Assembly (NCBI GenBank): GCA_001414345.1
Contig: LLCB01000361.1
Span: 1-54,246, forward strand
Reading direction: 5' to 3'
DNA length: 54,246 nt
Origin: Hymenoscyphus infarciens
Taxonomy: Eukaryota > Ascomycota > Leotiomycetes > Helotiales > Helotiaceae
The translations under genes were made by a program, and so were the position numbers. Below, in pieces: positions 10,596 to 23,427 of this stretch (the first letter of the stretch is position 1; each line of letters begins with the position of its first letter). The notes below the pieces were generated by a model. That model saw only the letters and a program-made list of their open reading frames with translations, did not search any database and was not told the origin of the DNA.

Positions 10596-13500
10596 TTTCG
10601 AAGCCGTTGGCTGTCGGTGGCCACGGGCCACTCACCCATGTCGTAGCCCACAGTCTCCTATCATCCCATGTCAAAGGGGCTCGGGGTCGGCAAAGAGACC
10701 TGGTCCCTGTTCGTCAGGTACATGTACTGTTACCCTGCGTTATATTTGGAGCGATATGATCCTGAGCCATGCGCGCGCCTTTGGTGGGAGGGATGTTGAA
10801 GCGAGCGAGAGCAATTTGGACGGGGAGGAGTTCGGGGGAGCCAGAAAGAGCGAGGGACCACCCCAAAATGATCTGATGTGAGTGACGCTGGCGGGTGTTT
10901 TGGTCGCCCCCTTGGACTAAAGAGGCTACAACTCCTCGTCGGCCATGGTGGTTGTACTTCGAAGCACTTCTTCAACAGGGAAAAGTGGGAGGTACCCCGG
11001 ATGTGGTTCGACGACTCGGCTCGAGTGAAACATTTCAGGGGCCACACCAAGCACAGAAAGAGGAAACTAATGCAGGTACCGCGACATCACCCAGCAAGCA
11101 GGCCTCGCTCTCTGGAGAAAACACTGTAAACCACGATGTGAAGGAGCAAAGGATGCCTGTCCCATGCACACCAACTGTCCGATTAGGCCCAGTCGACTCT
11201 TTAAGATGCCCCTTGCATGATTCCCACCTCCCGGAGAATTTTACGAGCCCTCAAGTTCCTCAACTCAAGGTCCTCAACTCAAGGTGGAAGGGTCCAAAGC
11301 CTGAACGAGTCGCTCTGCCCCTCTGCGGTGACCGTACCCGTACGGAGTTAGACATTTGGAAAGCGGTGCGGGTCCCCGAGGCTAAACTTTCGGTCAGAGC
11401 TTATTGAGAAGACAAAGTGCTGCTAACCGTTCATAGACACTTGCAATTGAACGGCTGGAAATAGTTTTGCTACCAAAACCCGTTGACTGCTCACATCCAC
11501 CAATTTCTTCTTCTTCTTCTTCTTCTTCTGCAAGGGCCTCCAGCGAAGCAGAACATTTGGTTTAGAAGTGGCACAGCGATTCGCCAACTTCTTTATTCCA
11601 TCCCGTCTAACGAACCACAACCAGTTGTTTTTAGAACGCGCTTACTTTTTTCGCTCCAAAGCGGCGCTTGCAAGCCGCGGGATCGCTGGAGCTCGTATCA
11701 TTGGTCCGGTTGTCTGTAGATGCACGTTTCAAAATACCATCGAATCAGGAGGCCGTATCTCAGTTGCTGACAGACATGGCGAAACGCTGCACAAATTGCT
11801 TCCAGGTTCCTTCAAAGGGATTCAATTCAGGATTCGTTCCTCTCGAAAAGGTCAGCATGCTTATTTCGCTTGTGCTTCCAAAGTGTACTTTGCCGGTCTG
11901 ACTGCGGATTCGTACTCAGCGTCACGTTTTTTCTACTCCCACCAGATTGAGACACGAGATCTGAATCTCCCGCTGCACAACACCCACCAAAGGAGGTGGG
12001 TGGTCTAGGGGCTATGGAGCCCGATGGGATTTGCCGTCGGTAATTCTACTAAGTAGATCCGATATCGCGCTACGAGAATACCGAGAGTTCGTACTTCCAG
12101 TTTTGGTCTTTTCTTTGAGTGGGAAAAGTATAATCTATTGCAGATTCCCGGATTTTGTTTTCTATCAGTTTGTTGATACGGGAGTTGCATTTGGATGTGT
12201 GCACTGTGCACTCGGAGTAGGCCCAAAAGGCCTAAAAGTTGCCCGAACGACAACATGCTGCAATGCCTGTCCTGGTTGTCCCCTTTCTCCATAAAATGAA
12301 AAAGAAAACTCAAAGCCATCGACCAGGTTTCGAAATCGGTGGAACAATTCTTCCTCAACGTGTGCACAGATTGTTAGAGTGATTGGTTCGTGGATTGGTT
12401 CCTAATCCGAAGCATCTCCAAATGAGCTTCGCCCAAGAGGGAGTCCCTCCCTTGACTTCCTTCACATGATCTCCCTGCCTGCCCACTTTAGTCGGCAGAT
12501 CCTCTTATCGGACTGTTTCTCCCACCAAAGAAGCAATCCGATTTTCTGATCCATCGACCCCCTTCTTTCTTGTTCCTTTCTCGATTCCCGGTCAACTTAG
12601 TTCCTCCCACTGGCGAGATGAAGCTTTATTTCGTTTCTGCAATCAGCATGCGGACGGTTTGGAATCTGACCTCCACCATAAGCATTTCTGTGTGGTATCA
12701 GTGCAGAGTCGTTTTCCAAGAGTTATCCAAGGGCATCTCAACTAAAAGACACCACAACAAGGTCAAAGCAAAGACAACAGAGCCGGTCCCTGCGGAACCC
12801 CAGTGCCGTGCCGTGCTCAGACTCAGAGGCTTGAAAATCCCTGGTGCTTCTTTGTCCAAAGGCGGAAAGACAAGTAAACGTTGCGCTCTAGCCGATAAAC
12901 AAGGGGGGTCACTTTATAGAGTTTGCAGAGAGTTTTCAGTAGCATAAAGATCGGAAATGTGGCAATTGCCCCATTTGGATAACGTTCAAAAGACTTGGGA
13001 CGAAGCAAATTCTTATGTCAACACAATACACCTGGCGTCTGCATGGCCTTTTCCTTTTCTCAATTGGGCCGATTGAAACTTGTGGCTGATAAAAAGGAGA
13101 GGTTGAGTGTAACCTCATGCGGGGAAACACTTTCTTGAAACAACATGGCTTACATCCCGCCTCACACACCTTCTCGGGTTGTTGAAATGTCTTTTTCACA
13201 CCTTCGCTTGACAGGTCCAGACAGCACTTTCGAGTTGAGGCAGTGCAAAGTCTGGTGTGGGACCGAGGGTGCTCGTAAATTTAGATCTGGAACATGGTGT
13301 CTCCATGTTTCCTGGATGCCGGCGAAGATCTCGTTTTGCATTGTCGCTCTTTTGTGCACTGTGCACTTGTTGATTTGTGCCTGTACCCGGATGATCTGGC
13401 ATAACTCGGGCGGAGCTTATCATCGTCATCTTCTGACACTTTCATTTCTCATTTCTTTTTCTTTGTTGATGGTTGACAAGAAGGCTGTCCTGGACTTCGG

Positions 13501-16081
13501 TGATTTTCTTCATGCGGTAGCGAATAATGTCTGGCTCAGTTATGTAAATCACTGACAGGGAGCGTGTCAACAACTTCTTGGACGACGATGAGAATGCGGG
13601 GGTTTGACAGGGGTTGAGGGGATCGCATGAAGACGTAAGGCTGTGTATCCTCCTGCTGATGGAGATGTAATCTGTATTGCTTTGCTTGATGAATTATTAT
13701 GATGTGGTTTACAGCGTTGTACAACTATGCAGCGAGATAACTTTTACTAGGTTGCCGCAAGGGGTTGGATGAAGAGAAAGTCCAAGGTCACGTGCTTCGA
13801 CTGGATTTCCGTACCTTACTTACAAGTTACAACACACAGGGAAGGAACTCCCAGTGCCATCTCGATCTCGCAGTCTATTTTAGGCAAGAACCTTACTCTT
13901 CTTAATTTCGTTCCAACCCATCATTCTCTCGGATCGCTCCACGGCATACTCGGGGATTTTTACATTTGGGGCTGTTCCTTCACCACCAAGCAAGGACTCA
14001 CAGAAGAACCCGGTGAGGGATTTCCACCATGTGCCGTACCTCATTTCCATCCTGTCCTCATTCAGCTCGAGAAAGCTCCCAGCTGGAAGATCTTGATTCC
14101 TTGTTCGGATTCTTGCTGTACTTTGCCCCGGAGCCACCTCCACGAGGTCGTTAATTAAATCCCGACCCCAGAATGACCCTGCCAGCTGTAGATCTTGACT
14201 ACTTTCCACTTCCCCATCCTCGTACCCAAATTGGTATTCTCGAATGTTTTTTTTCCGATCAGCCTTGTTTGTTCCCTTTTCTTTACTCGGTACCAGACTT
14301 CTTCATTTTCTAATCCTCTAATTTAATTCAAAGTTTCCCTTGACTAAAATTGTGTGATCCCGGATTTTGCTGGCTTCAATAGACTTCGACTTAGAGATAT
14401 TCTTAATACATATCTTGCAAGCCAGAGAACCAGCGATCATCTTGGGTAAAGAAACGCGAGGCTGGGCTCACTTTTCCTATGGCTTGTGTACCCGTTGGTG
14501 GAAGTGAAGAATCTTCTTTCTCTCGCCATTCTATGATGTCAACTCCAGGTAGCGTCCCATTTTATTACCTTTCTTCCTACTTTCCCTTCTCTGTTCAGAG
14601 CTTTCAATGCTTAAGGTGAAAGTGTCGATGCATCTAGCAGTTGCCCTCTCGTAGATAACTCTAGGAAGTGGTGCACAAGCACGCTCCCTACTTGAGAACT
14701 CGAATGCTCAAAATCTTCCCTTTAGTCTGTAACCACTCTATTGAATTTTCAAAGCAATGTTTCACCACTATTTGACATGATTTTAGATTGCAAGGCATTT
14801 TCCATCAAAACGAGAACACAAAAAGGAGCTAGTACCCAATTCAAATCAAGCAAGTATTTGTTCCAGCAAACAAGCTCCTCAAGATCGTCAACTGACCAAA
14901 CCAGGGCAACGATTACTGCAAGGCGAAACTCTTCAAACGAAAAGAATTCTCGAAATACATCCTCGCCCAACCTCGAATCCCCGATCCTTAACGATCAGAT
15001 TCTGCGAATGACCTGTCGCCTTCGAAAATGCAGACATAAGGAGTGCTGTTCTCCGCACCAGAAATGAACACCACAAAGATATCCGATTTCAGAGCGAATA
15101 TAGCTGGTAGAATATCCCCAGTTGGGACTCTAGGAAGGTAGTGAAATGATAAGAGAATCGGTTATTACTTTCCGGTACCCTTCTATCTCAGTGCTCGGTA
15201 TAGTTTCGCATAATTAGGAGGTATTGTCCGAAAAGGCTTAGAAGAATCAAAATGTTGATCGCCTATTTCTTTTAGAAGTTCTCGAACAATATTGCTACAG
15301 TATATCAAGGATGACTCACACAGTAAGAGAGAAGATGGGTGTTGGAGAGCAATGACCGGGCGTCTTACATGGTTTAAAGTTCCTCTCGCTGAATTACGTG
15401 AGTTCTGGGAAAGGTCTTGCTTCATATATGTCACTCAACATAGACACTACTTTGTTGATTTCGAAAGAGTATGTTTTATCTGTGAGAAATTGTGGTAGTG
15501 TTCAACGTAAGATCTTACATAATAATAATGTCTATATGAGGATAACATTGTACTCAAGCATCCAAGAGATGTCAATTAAATGTGTAATAAGAGCCAGGTA
15601 ATCAAGCTCCCATTCTTTCAATTGTTTGTTCCCTATTAATTTAATTTTCCCGGACCTGCTGGTATAATGTTGCTATTCAAGTGTGCACTTGACGATGACT
15701 TGAACACTTACTCTTAAGTATCTCTTGAGTGTAAGTTGGGTTCAATATATGATTGAGTGAAATTGATATAGATCCAGGCTTGAAAAAATGAGAGAGCTAG
15801 CTAGATATGTCTTTTAAATTTAACTTTCCCTGCTTGACTTTTCTCCTTAGGTGAGGTACATTAAAGGTACTTTGGGAAAGTGGAATTAGTGTATGTAATT
15901 GTTAATAGTCACCGTCGCTTTTCATAGTATTGTCGAAGTTTTCCGCTCACATCCTTGTATATTAGTAGCACTCATAAGTGTTACAAAGAGGTTTGGAAAG
16001 CAATTTGAGAATACAACTAAACCCTGTTCTCCTTACTCCGGGCAGTGGACTTTCAAACTCTCTTTGGCCCTACTATACTAG
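10596..16081. other. Gene-poor stretch of about 5.5 kb
   Basis: Composition is near normal, so this is not RIP'd. Several short frames exist on both strands (for example 10895-11407, 11568-12008, 13145-13555, 13769-14158), but none shows a recognisable domain, signal peptide or splice-consistent extension, and frames on opposite strands overlap. I see no convincing gene. A short duplicated motif (CCTCAACTCAAGG-type) occurs near 11255-11285. A lineage-specific gene or long non-coding RNA cannot be excluded. Confidence 0.5.
11505..11529. repeat. TTC trinucleotide microsatellite
   Basis: About eight uninterrupted TTC units. Nothing suggests it is translated. Confidence 0.9.
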
Positions 16082-17690
16082 CACTTAAGAAAGTTCTCTA
16101 AAACTACTATTCGGAAAAACTATTCTCTATAGTTTCTACTATCTATAGCCGTCTTCTAAATGTATTTCTTCTTAAATAGAAGACACTTTTGCTAGATAGC
16201 TAGTCTTAAAAGCGTAATAATATACTAGTTAACTGCTCGAATAGTACTCGAGTAGTCTTAAGTAGAGCAGAGTAGAGTATAAGAAGTATATTAGATAAAT
16301 AGAGTAGAATAGTTATTCTTAACTAGCTAAGTACTAATTAAGTAGTTTATAAAATAGACTAAAAGATATAGTAAAATAAATTTTATTTTCAAAATATAAG
16401 AACTTCTTACTAAATTATTCTATTACTAACCTAGCGCTAGTAGTACTAGACTCGAGAGTTTTAAGAATTAGTTAAAATTATTTCGAACTACTTAAGTAGT
16501 AGTAAGTATAGTATTAATAATAGTCTCTAGAATATTATACTATAGAGATAATATTATTATAATCTATTTTAATATAGACTACTTATACTACTTAAAACTA
16601 ATAATATTTTCTTATATTAATATTTATAATATTAGTATTTTTATTACTATTATAATAATATAACGATATTAATAAGACTTATAAAACCTTACTTAATCTA
16701 AATATTTATTTTTTTAATCTAGTGTTTTAGGTTTCTCTGTCTAATCTATTATTCTATCCTACCTTAACGCTCCTTCTCTCTCCTGCCTCTATTTTAAGGC
16801 TATCCCGCCTTCTCCTATTCTTAAATTCTAGCTTTCCTAGCTACTCCTATTCTATAGTACTTACTTACCTTTCCTTGCTAAATAGAGAGGCTAGGATAGG
16901 AAGAGTTAGGCTAGTTAATTTCGCTTAAAGCCTAGAAAGCGGCTCTAATTTCGCTTAATATCTAGAAGGCGGGTAGAAAAGAGGGTCTAGGTTACTAATT
17001 TCGCTTAATATCTAGAAGGCGGGTCTAGGTCCTAATTAGAGGGTTGCCTTCCTAATCCTACTCTAGCCTAGCCTCCTTTTTTTATTTACCTAGCTACTTC
17101 TATCCTGTTTTTAGAACTTTACTAGCTACTTCTATCCTAGTTAGAGTACCTAGCCTACTAAACTTAGCCTAGCCTTGATCCTAATCTAGCCTAGCCTCTC
17201 CTATCCTTACCTAGGTAAGTAGCCTATCCTATTCTAAGTACTAGGTTAACTAAGACAGGGAAAGCTAAAACACTGTTTTAATCTAAGTATCTAATTTGAA
17301 TAAAGACTTCTAACTACTACTATTTAAGTTCTTTATTAGATTATAAGTATATATTATAGAGTAGTAAAGTATAAATAGCTATACTTATAGCTTTATATAA
17401 GAACTATAGTAGCGTTTATATAAGAAAAAAGTAGAGTTATTTAATAGAACTTTAAAGCTATTTCTAAATCACAACTTCTTACTAGCGGTATTCTATATTA
17501 TAGTAGATATATATACTATAGGCTTAATATTAATAAAGTTTAGTATACTATATTAGATTAGCCTTTACGTGTATATTCACTCTAATAGTACCCTTGAAAT
17601 AGTTTGCTCTCTTAGTTATATTAACTCTTACTTAGACTAAAGACAGGTTAATCTTCTTAAGCTTATATTGACGCAGGGGCTGGAATATTC
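16082..17690. mobile_element. RIP-degraded repeat relic
   Basis: Composition switches abruptly to AT-rich sequence built from CTA/TAG/TTA words with few CA/TG, then back near 17690. The central part (about 16730-17250) keeps more C and G and includes a short tandem array. I could not find the ends or any ghost frame, so the element type is unknown. Confidence 0.5.
16917..17030. repeat. Three-copy tandem array in the RIP'd relic
   Basis: A CTAATTTCGCTTAA-type unit followed by CTAGAAGGCGGGT recurs three times with spacings of about 35-60 bases. The first copy differs slightly (AAAGCGG). Weakly mutated compared with its surroundings. Confidence 0.7.
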
Positions 17691-19564
17691 AGTAAATAGA
17701 GCGTGGTAATAAAGTACGCGAAGCATAGACTTCTACTAAGCGAAGGGGGGGGGTCGATTTACCCGGATCCGGTTCTTATCTGCCGTGTAAAAACCCAAAA
17801 TCTATAAGCTTCACAAGAATAAATTACCTAAGCTCCCATACCCTCTTCACAAAAGTAATAAACCCCTCTCCGCAAACATCCCACTTCATCCTTTCACACA
17901 AGTACTTATAGTATCTCCTAAGGACAGCCAAAAAAAAAAAAAACAGTATACCCACCCAAACACTCGTACTAAGCGAATACTACTTCATATGTACGATTTA
18001 CCTTCGTAAACCATAGGTAATACCTCCTTCCACCCGAAGACGAAAAAAATATCGAAGTCATTTATATCCATCATCTATCCACCCATCTATCCCGTGTTAA
18101 GTATTTCTTCTTCTCTACCCCTAGACCCATACCCCAGCTCCCCAAGAGAGCCAAAGTAGATAAAAACCTTACTCAACCAGCATAACTCCCACCCTCCACC
18201 AACAAAAGACAAATAAATAAACTAGCAAACAGGGATGCCCCTTCATATTCAAGTACGCAACCTCAAACTTCACTCAACCAAGTCCCCCACCAATTAGCGA
18301 GTCCGCCGCACACCTCGAAATCCTCCTCCCTCTTCCCTAACCTGACATTCAGTCCAAACTGATAAAAAGTGGGCGAAACAAAAATATAGTCTCGTCTCTC
18401 AAATTTCTTTCTCTCCTACCCCCCCTTTTTTTGGTCCTCTCGACTTTCCATCCTGCCCTCGCTTTTCAACACATATTAGGCTACGCTTCATAAGGCGGGC
18501 TTCTCATAGACAAGAAGGTACTTTCTAGTTATAAATTATAACTTAGAGAAGGGTGAGGAGTATAATACCCTTTTAATACAAGTCGATAATCTCCTGCTAT
18601 AGAAGACGAACGAACCCCTTTCTACTTTTAGAGGGACTTCTATACTTTTAGTACCTCTAATACTACCTACTACAACTACTCTAAATTTTTTTAAAAAAAA
18701 CTATAACCTTAAACCAAGTTATAAGTATTGTTTTCAAGATGTGAGTAGCTTCTGCAAAATCTACTAGCTGGCATTAAACCTATTTTTGCCGGTTTTTTTC
18801 TTTCTGGATTCCCATGCATGTTGAGGGTTAACGAGGAGGTGAGAGGTATTTTAGACACGGACGGGACGGGGCCTGGACTAAAATCGACGGATTGTCTTAT
18901 ACACGGGGAGAGTATGTCACTTCCCGTGACGCCATGTCATTCTCAAACTCCTCAAGAGACAAGTATCTGCGTCCTTTTCAAAAAGAAGAAAAAAAGAAGG
19001 GGGGGGGGGAGATAAATATACACCAACAATCTCCGGCCCTTAGAAGCTAGATGAATAAAGAATCTTCTGGAGAGCTTGCGAAGAGTAGATGCATCGTTTG
19101 AAATTAGAACCCAACTAAGTAAGAAAAGAGGCGAGGTTCTCAATCCTCTTACTATTCCTGGCCTGTTTTCCCCGATGCCTTGCTTGGAATTTCAAATTGG
19201 AGACCAGGACCATCACGAAACAAGACACAGACATCAAAGACTTTATTAAAAAAGGTATCATTATGAGTTCCTGCTCGAAATCTAGGATATCATCTCATCG
19301 TCATAAAAATCCTCCAAGCGCAAACCGCCCATATGCGAAAATGACTTCAATGGCTAACCTCCTTGAAAAATGTCCCTTAAGATGCCATTACAATTACTCC
19401 CCCCCCCCCTCCTTCAAATCGAATTATAGAAAAGGTCTTTGGTCCTCATGATCCATGAAATCATTAATTCGAGTTTCGAGCGAAAAAAAAGCATTCATTC
19501 CCTCCTCAGTCTATTATCCTCCACCAAGCGTGGAATTAAATGAGAGTCGTTATAACGGAATGGT
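17691..19564. other. Intergenic, 3' of the P450 gene
   Basis: Mixed composition. It contains homopolymer runs (G near 17747-17755, A near 17931-17943, G near 19001-19009, C near 19391-19399) and a short AT-rich, RIP-like patch at about 18500-18730. Small frames here look like chance. The right end should include the 3' UTR of the minus-strand P450. Confidence 0.5.
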
Positions 19565-21483
19565 TTACTTGAAAATTACCCTAATAGGACGACTTGCTGC
19601 GCTGGGTTGTGGGAGGAAGTTGTCGTGTGCTAGGTCGACATCTCGCTCGCGGTTGGCGTCGAAGAGTTCGGGTTGGTAACGGCGGAAGATGGTGGCGAGG
19701 GTAAGGAAGAGTTCGGCTTTGGCGAGGCTAGAGAGAATAAATCAGTACAGCACATCAAACTTGCTCAACGGGGACAAGCAAGACTGTGATATTAGGATTT
19801 GGGGTGGGGGATGGGGACAGCGAGGAGGAGGAGACTTACTTGATACCAATACATTGTCGGCTACCCTTGGTAAATGTAACTAGATAGCGTTCAAGTGCGC
19901 GACCGCTATCTGGCTGTTCAGACCAGCGTTCCGGGATGAAAGAGTTGGAATTGGGGAATATTCTCTCGTTGTGGTGCATCATTACGGAGGTCATTCCTAC
20001 TGGAGTCTGGATTGGATTTTAGCGTGTGTATGGATTGTGCTTTGAACTTGTTACTTACACCGCGTGGAATGATCCAATCTTGGAAATGAAGCTCTTCATT
20101 AGGTGCAATGCGTGCAAGACGAGTTGGGAGTCCGTATGAGAGTCTGGTAAATATGTTAGCTACACACCCGGTTTGTAATTACCATCTTAGATGGTTGAGG
20201 AAAGTAATATCAATATTTAAATACCTTAGGCCTTCATTGATTACTGCGGACTTGAATCTGTTAGCTTTCATACTTGTCAATTGAACTGAGTTTGCTCACC
20301 AGATATGGGAGGTTTTCAACGACCGAGAGCTTAGCAGGTTCCAATGGGTTAGGCATAGCTTCTTGGAGTTCTTTTTGCAACTTTGCCAATTTATCGGGAT
20401 TGTCGAGCAGATGAAATGTGGTAGTTGTCAAAGCATGAGCCGTAGTATCTGCCCCAGCTCCCACGACCAATTGTCCTTCCTCGACCAATCTCTTCAGGCT
20501 TTTCTCCTCTGGTGCTACGTCGCTTTGTAGAAGCGAGTGGAAAATGGTTCGGGGCAATCCATGTTCATTCTCTTCCAGCTTGTCTTGGGTATCAATGATT
20601 TCTTGAATATGTCTTGCCAAACTCTGGTATTGCATGTTAGTGAAAGTGATAACCCAAACGGCAAGACACTTACTCTTCTCCAGTTAATCAAAAGTAACAT
20701 CCCAGGGAAGATACCCTCGATAACAGAGTCAGGTAGAGCATTGACGACATTGAAAAGCCACGGAACTTGTTTCATCAGATTGCCCATATCAGCGGTTGCT
20801 CTGACAGTGGCTACCCATTCCGGCGAGAAATCAGGACTATCAAGGTGATGCCAGCTTTTGTTCAGCGCATAAGCAGTGACAACGTCGGTAGTGAGGGCTT
20901 GGTAGGCTAGTCGCACTGGTGTTGGTTGACCGGATTTCTTAAACTCATCGATTCGACTGCAAAGTTTCTCCACCAAAACCTGCACCATTGGCTCGAGTCG
21001 CAAAATGCTTTGCTTCGAAAAGAGTGGGTTCATAGGCTGTCGTCTGAGGCGGTGCATTCGATGTTCGATGGTGCTGAAAGATGCGCCGGGGATACCAAAT
21101 TGGTCGACATAATACTTGTATTTGTCTCGCGGGGAATTTCTTGACATGAGTACATCGTAATACTCCGGATCATCGATGTGCAGTTCGTGGGGACTGATTC
21201 GGACGATTGGACCTTGAATGCATCAGTGAAGTTCAATTTACGCAAACACTCCCGACCAACCATATTTCTCATGAAGTTCTCGGATCTTGAAGGTATATTG
21301 GCCTTGCTTGATGACATCGTAGTAGGCTTCGTAAAGAACAGTTATCGCCGCAAGACGAGGACCCGGAAATTTTGCGATAGGACTAAAGTGCAAACGATAC
21401 ACAATGCCTCCGAAAACATACAGTACGACGGCAACCGCCACGGCGGTATACCAGTGCATGTGTAGATCCAAAGGCGAAGACAT
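19565..21483 (-). CDS. Cytochrome P450 monooxygenase
   Basis: Seven exons (21483-21261, 21212-20674, 20623-20300, 20250-20225, 20143-20059, 20006-19840, 19727-19565) join to 508 residues, the usual size of an ER-bound fungal P450. Seen in order: N-terminal membrane anchor (~12-30), Pro-rich hinge with FPGPR, EKYGPIVRI (completed across intron 1), I-helix AGADTT (310-315), K-helix ExxR as EGLR (368-371), PERW (424-427) and the haem loop [10 protein letters not shown] (444-453) with Cys 451 as thiolate ligand. All core motifs are intact, so it should be active with a reductase partner. Exon 4 is only 26 bases and encodes the K-helix. Intron 1 has the weak donor GTTGGT, chosen because it alone restores the YGPIVRI motif in frame. 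The sequence resembles the trichodiene-oxygenase-like (CYP58-type) fungal group, but that is from memory. No pathway genes flank it, so the substrate is unknown. Confidence 0.93.
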
Positions 21484-21670
21484 TGTCGACGTAGATTCGG
21501 GTTGCAAAAGTCTGGGTTGAAGGTGAGGGCGGACGTGTCCCGGCAGCTTGGGTGGAAATATCGTGGGTTATCACGACATGACCTGGAAGTGGAGATGATT
21601 CGCCGAGGAGGAGTGGTAGTAGGTACCTAGGCTAGGTAGGTAGTACCTATAGGCACGTTCGGTGTAGACT

Positions 21671-21699
21671 CCACCACTCCACCACTCCACCACTCCACC
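21671..21699. repeat. CCACCACT minisatellite
   Basis: About 3.5 perfect tandem copies of an 8-bp unit, roughly 190-215 bases upstream of the P450 start codon. Confidence 0.9.
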
Positions 21700-22000
21700 G
21701 GGTGTTACCTAGGTAGTGTTCCAATGTTAGGGAGAAATGGAAGGTGGCGCTCGCACGATAAGTGTCAAAAAGCAGGCGCAACAGGTCATCCACAATCTCG
21801 GGAAAGGAACTTGGCCTGATTGGGGATGTTTGTGTAAAGGTGAACTTGTATGCGGGGAAAGCGTTTGCAGGTGATACTTGGGTTTTGTTTGGAGGTACGC
21901 GTACGCGTACAGCCAGGCCAGAGCACCAGTTACGGAGTACTAGACCTAGACTACTAGTACTAGTACACCCTTTCAATAGTCACCTGCAGCGTGTCACTCC

Positions 22001-22031
22001 AGAGACCAGAGACCAGAGACCAGAGACCAGA
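22001..22031. repeat. AGAGACC minisatellite
   Basis: Just over four perfect tandem copies of a 7-bp unit in the intergenic region upstream of the P450 gene. Confidence 0.9.
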
Positions 22032-22805
22032 AGCCTCTATCTATGCCTGTGTCAACCAATGTGAGGGAGGAGAAAAAGAGGCGGGTACTCGTACACCCCA
22101 GCAAACGAACTCTGGATATCAAGCTACACACACTGGGTACTGTACTCTACTCCGTACGCCTACCATTGGCGAACGATGGGCCCAAACAAAGCTGGTGGCG
22201 TCCCTCCACATCCCAATAGGGAGCTCCCGCAGCCCGTGCCGCCAGCCTGCATACGGAGCTTTCTTCAGCAAACCTTCCTCTCGTAATCCCATCATGGACT
22301 CCCCTCGCAATGTTATTTTACGAAGAGACTTCGCTCGATACCCGCAGAGTATTATAAAGTGAAGAAATCCAGGTGTTTGCTTTGCCCAGTTGAATTTCCA
22401 GGGAGCGAAATCAAACTCGGGAGGACGAACCGCCGAGGCAAGCTTCTACCGAGAGGGCCCAATTGATGCAGGAAATCGGTTTATATCACACCACTGCACC
22501 TACCAAACACCATCACCAACTGCCATACCTATCACGATAGGGTGAAGCTCTTCATCGGGCCATGAGGTCCGGCTCCCGTTCCTTCGCTGGAAGGCATCAT
22601 CTCGCGTCGGCCGGAAGAAAAGAGAAATGTGTCATGGAAATGACTTCAAGCCTTTTCTGCTTTCTTTGCTATAGGCATTGATTGAGATGCCTTGAAAGTA
22701 CCTATGGTGGAAGAAGTTCAGGGAATTTGGACGCGGCTTGTAGAAAACAAAAGCAGCCAGATACGGAGGGCACGTGACAGGTCCCCAGGTAGTAATAATC
22801 GGATA

Positions 22806-23427
22806 GGGAAACACTATTCTGTCCCAACGCTAGCATGGTACCCTTGCTAGCGTAGAAAATTAGCGAAATTTCAACATATTCACTCTTATTAGAAAACAAT
22901 CGCCACCGCCTTCCTAAAAAGGTTTAGCTCTATATATAAAATTAGATATAAATAATAAATAAAGCTTATAATAATAATAAAAGCTTATATTAATAAATTA
23001 ATACTATTAAATAAAGCGCTTAAAAAGCTTAAATCTAAGAAGAGCCTAATTAGGCTAACACTTTCTCTTTACCTTCTATTTATACTAGATACTAGTATAC
23101 TCTTCTACTAATTTTTATAAAACATTATACTAAGGTCTATAGTAATCTATTTATTAACTTCTACCTATTACTCTATGTTTTCTAGCTTCTAACTTAACTA
23201 ATAAGATAAAATAGCTTAAATTTACTCTTATATATAAATAGAATATACTTACTTCTAGTAAGTAGGTATAAGAGAGTATCTCTTCTACTAAAGGGTTTAG
23301 AGAGCTAGCCTCTTAAAGAGTAAAATACTTCTAGTAGAGTAAATAAGAGGATAAGAGAGCGAGTTACGTAGTAGCGCTCTTAGTATACTAGAGACCTCTA
23401 CTAGTATTAAAATAGAATAGTATAACC
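22806..23427. mobile_element. Family A short (MITE-like) element, copy A1
   Basis: The left end reads GGGAAACACTATTCTG after a TA. The right end near 23402-23427 is its inverted, RIP-mutated counterpart (AATAGAATAG core). Just inside the left end, CGCTAGCA and TGCTAGCG form a small hairpin (22828-22853). The whole ~620-bp sequence aligns with 32806-33340 plus 36975-37076 (copy A2), and with the two flanks of the longer copy A3 (33341-36974). It has no coding capacity, so it is presumably an internally deleted, non-autonomous form. Confidence 0.75.

Larger units (their letters stand above)
21484..22805. other. Promoter side of the P450 gene and intergenic DNA
   Basis: Holds the presumed P450 5' region. 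Notable sequence: a CCTAGG/GTAGGTA-rich patch at about 21613-21650, two minisatellites (21671-21699, 22001-22031) and an alternating ACGCGTACGCGTAC stretch near 21897. No gene is convincing; open frames run across the minisatellites and have no recognisable domain. Confidence 0.5.

Noticed and set aside
10895..11407. 170-codon plus frame
   Set aside because: No domain, no splice-consistent extension, Pro/Arg-rich composition like random normal-GC sequence, and an overlapping frame on the same strand.
11568..12008. 146-codon plus frame after a TTC microsatellite
   Set aside because: No recognisable features; competing frames on both strands.
13145..13555. 136-codon plus frame with a hydrophobic stretch
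   Set aside because: One hydrophobic run is weak evidence, and I found no family resemblance or flanking exons.
21238..21507. P450 start 24 bases upstream at 21507
   Set aside because: That position is TTG; the first ATG is at 21483 and gives a normal membrane-anchor leader.
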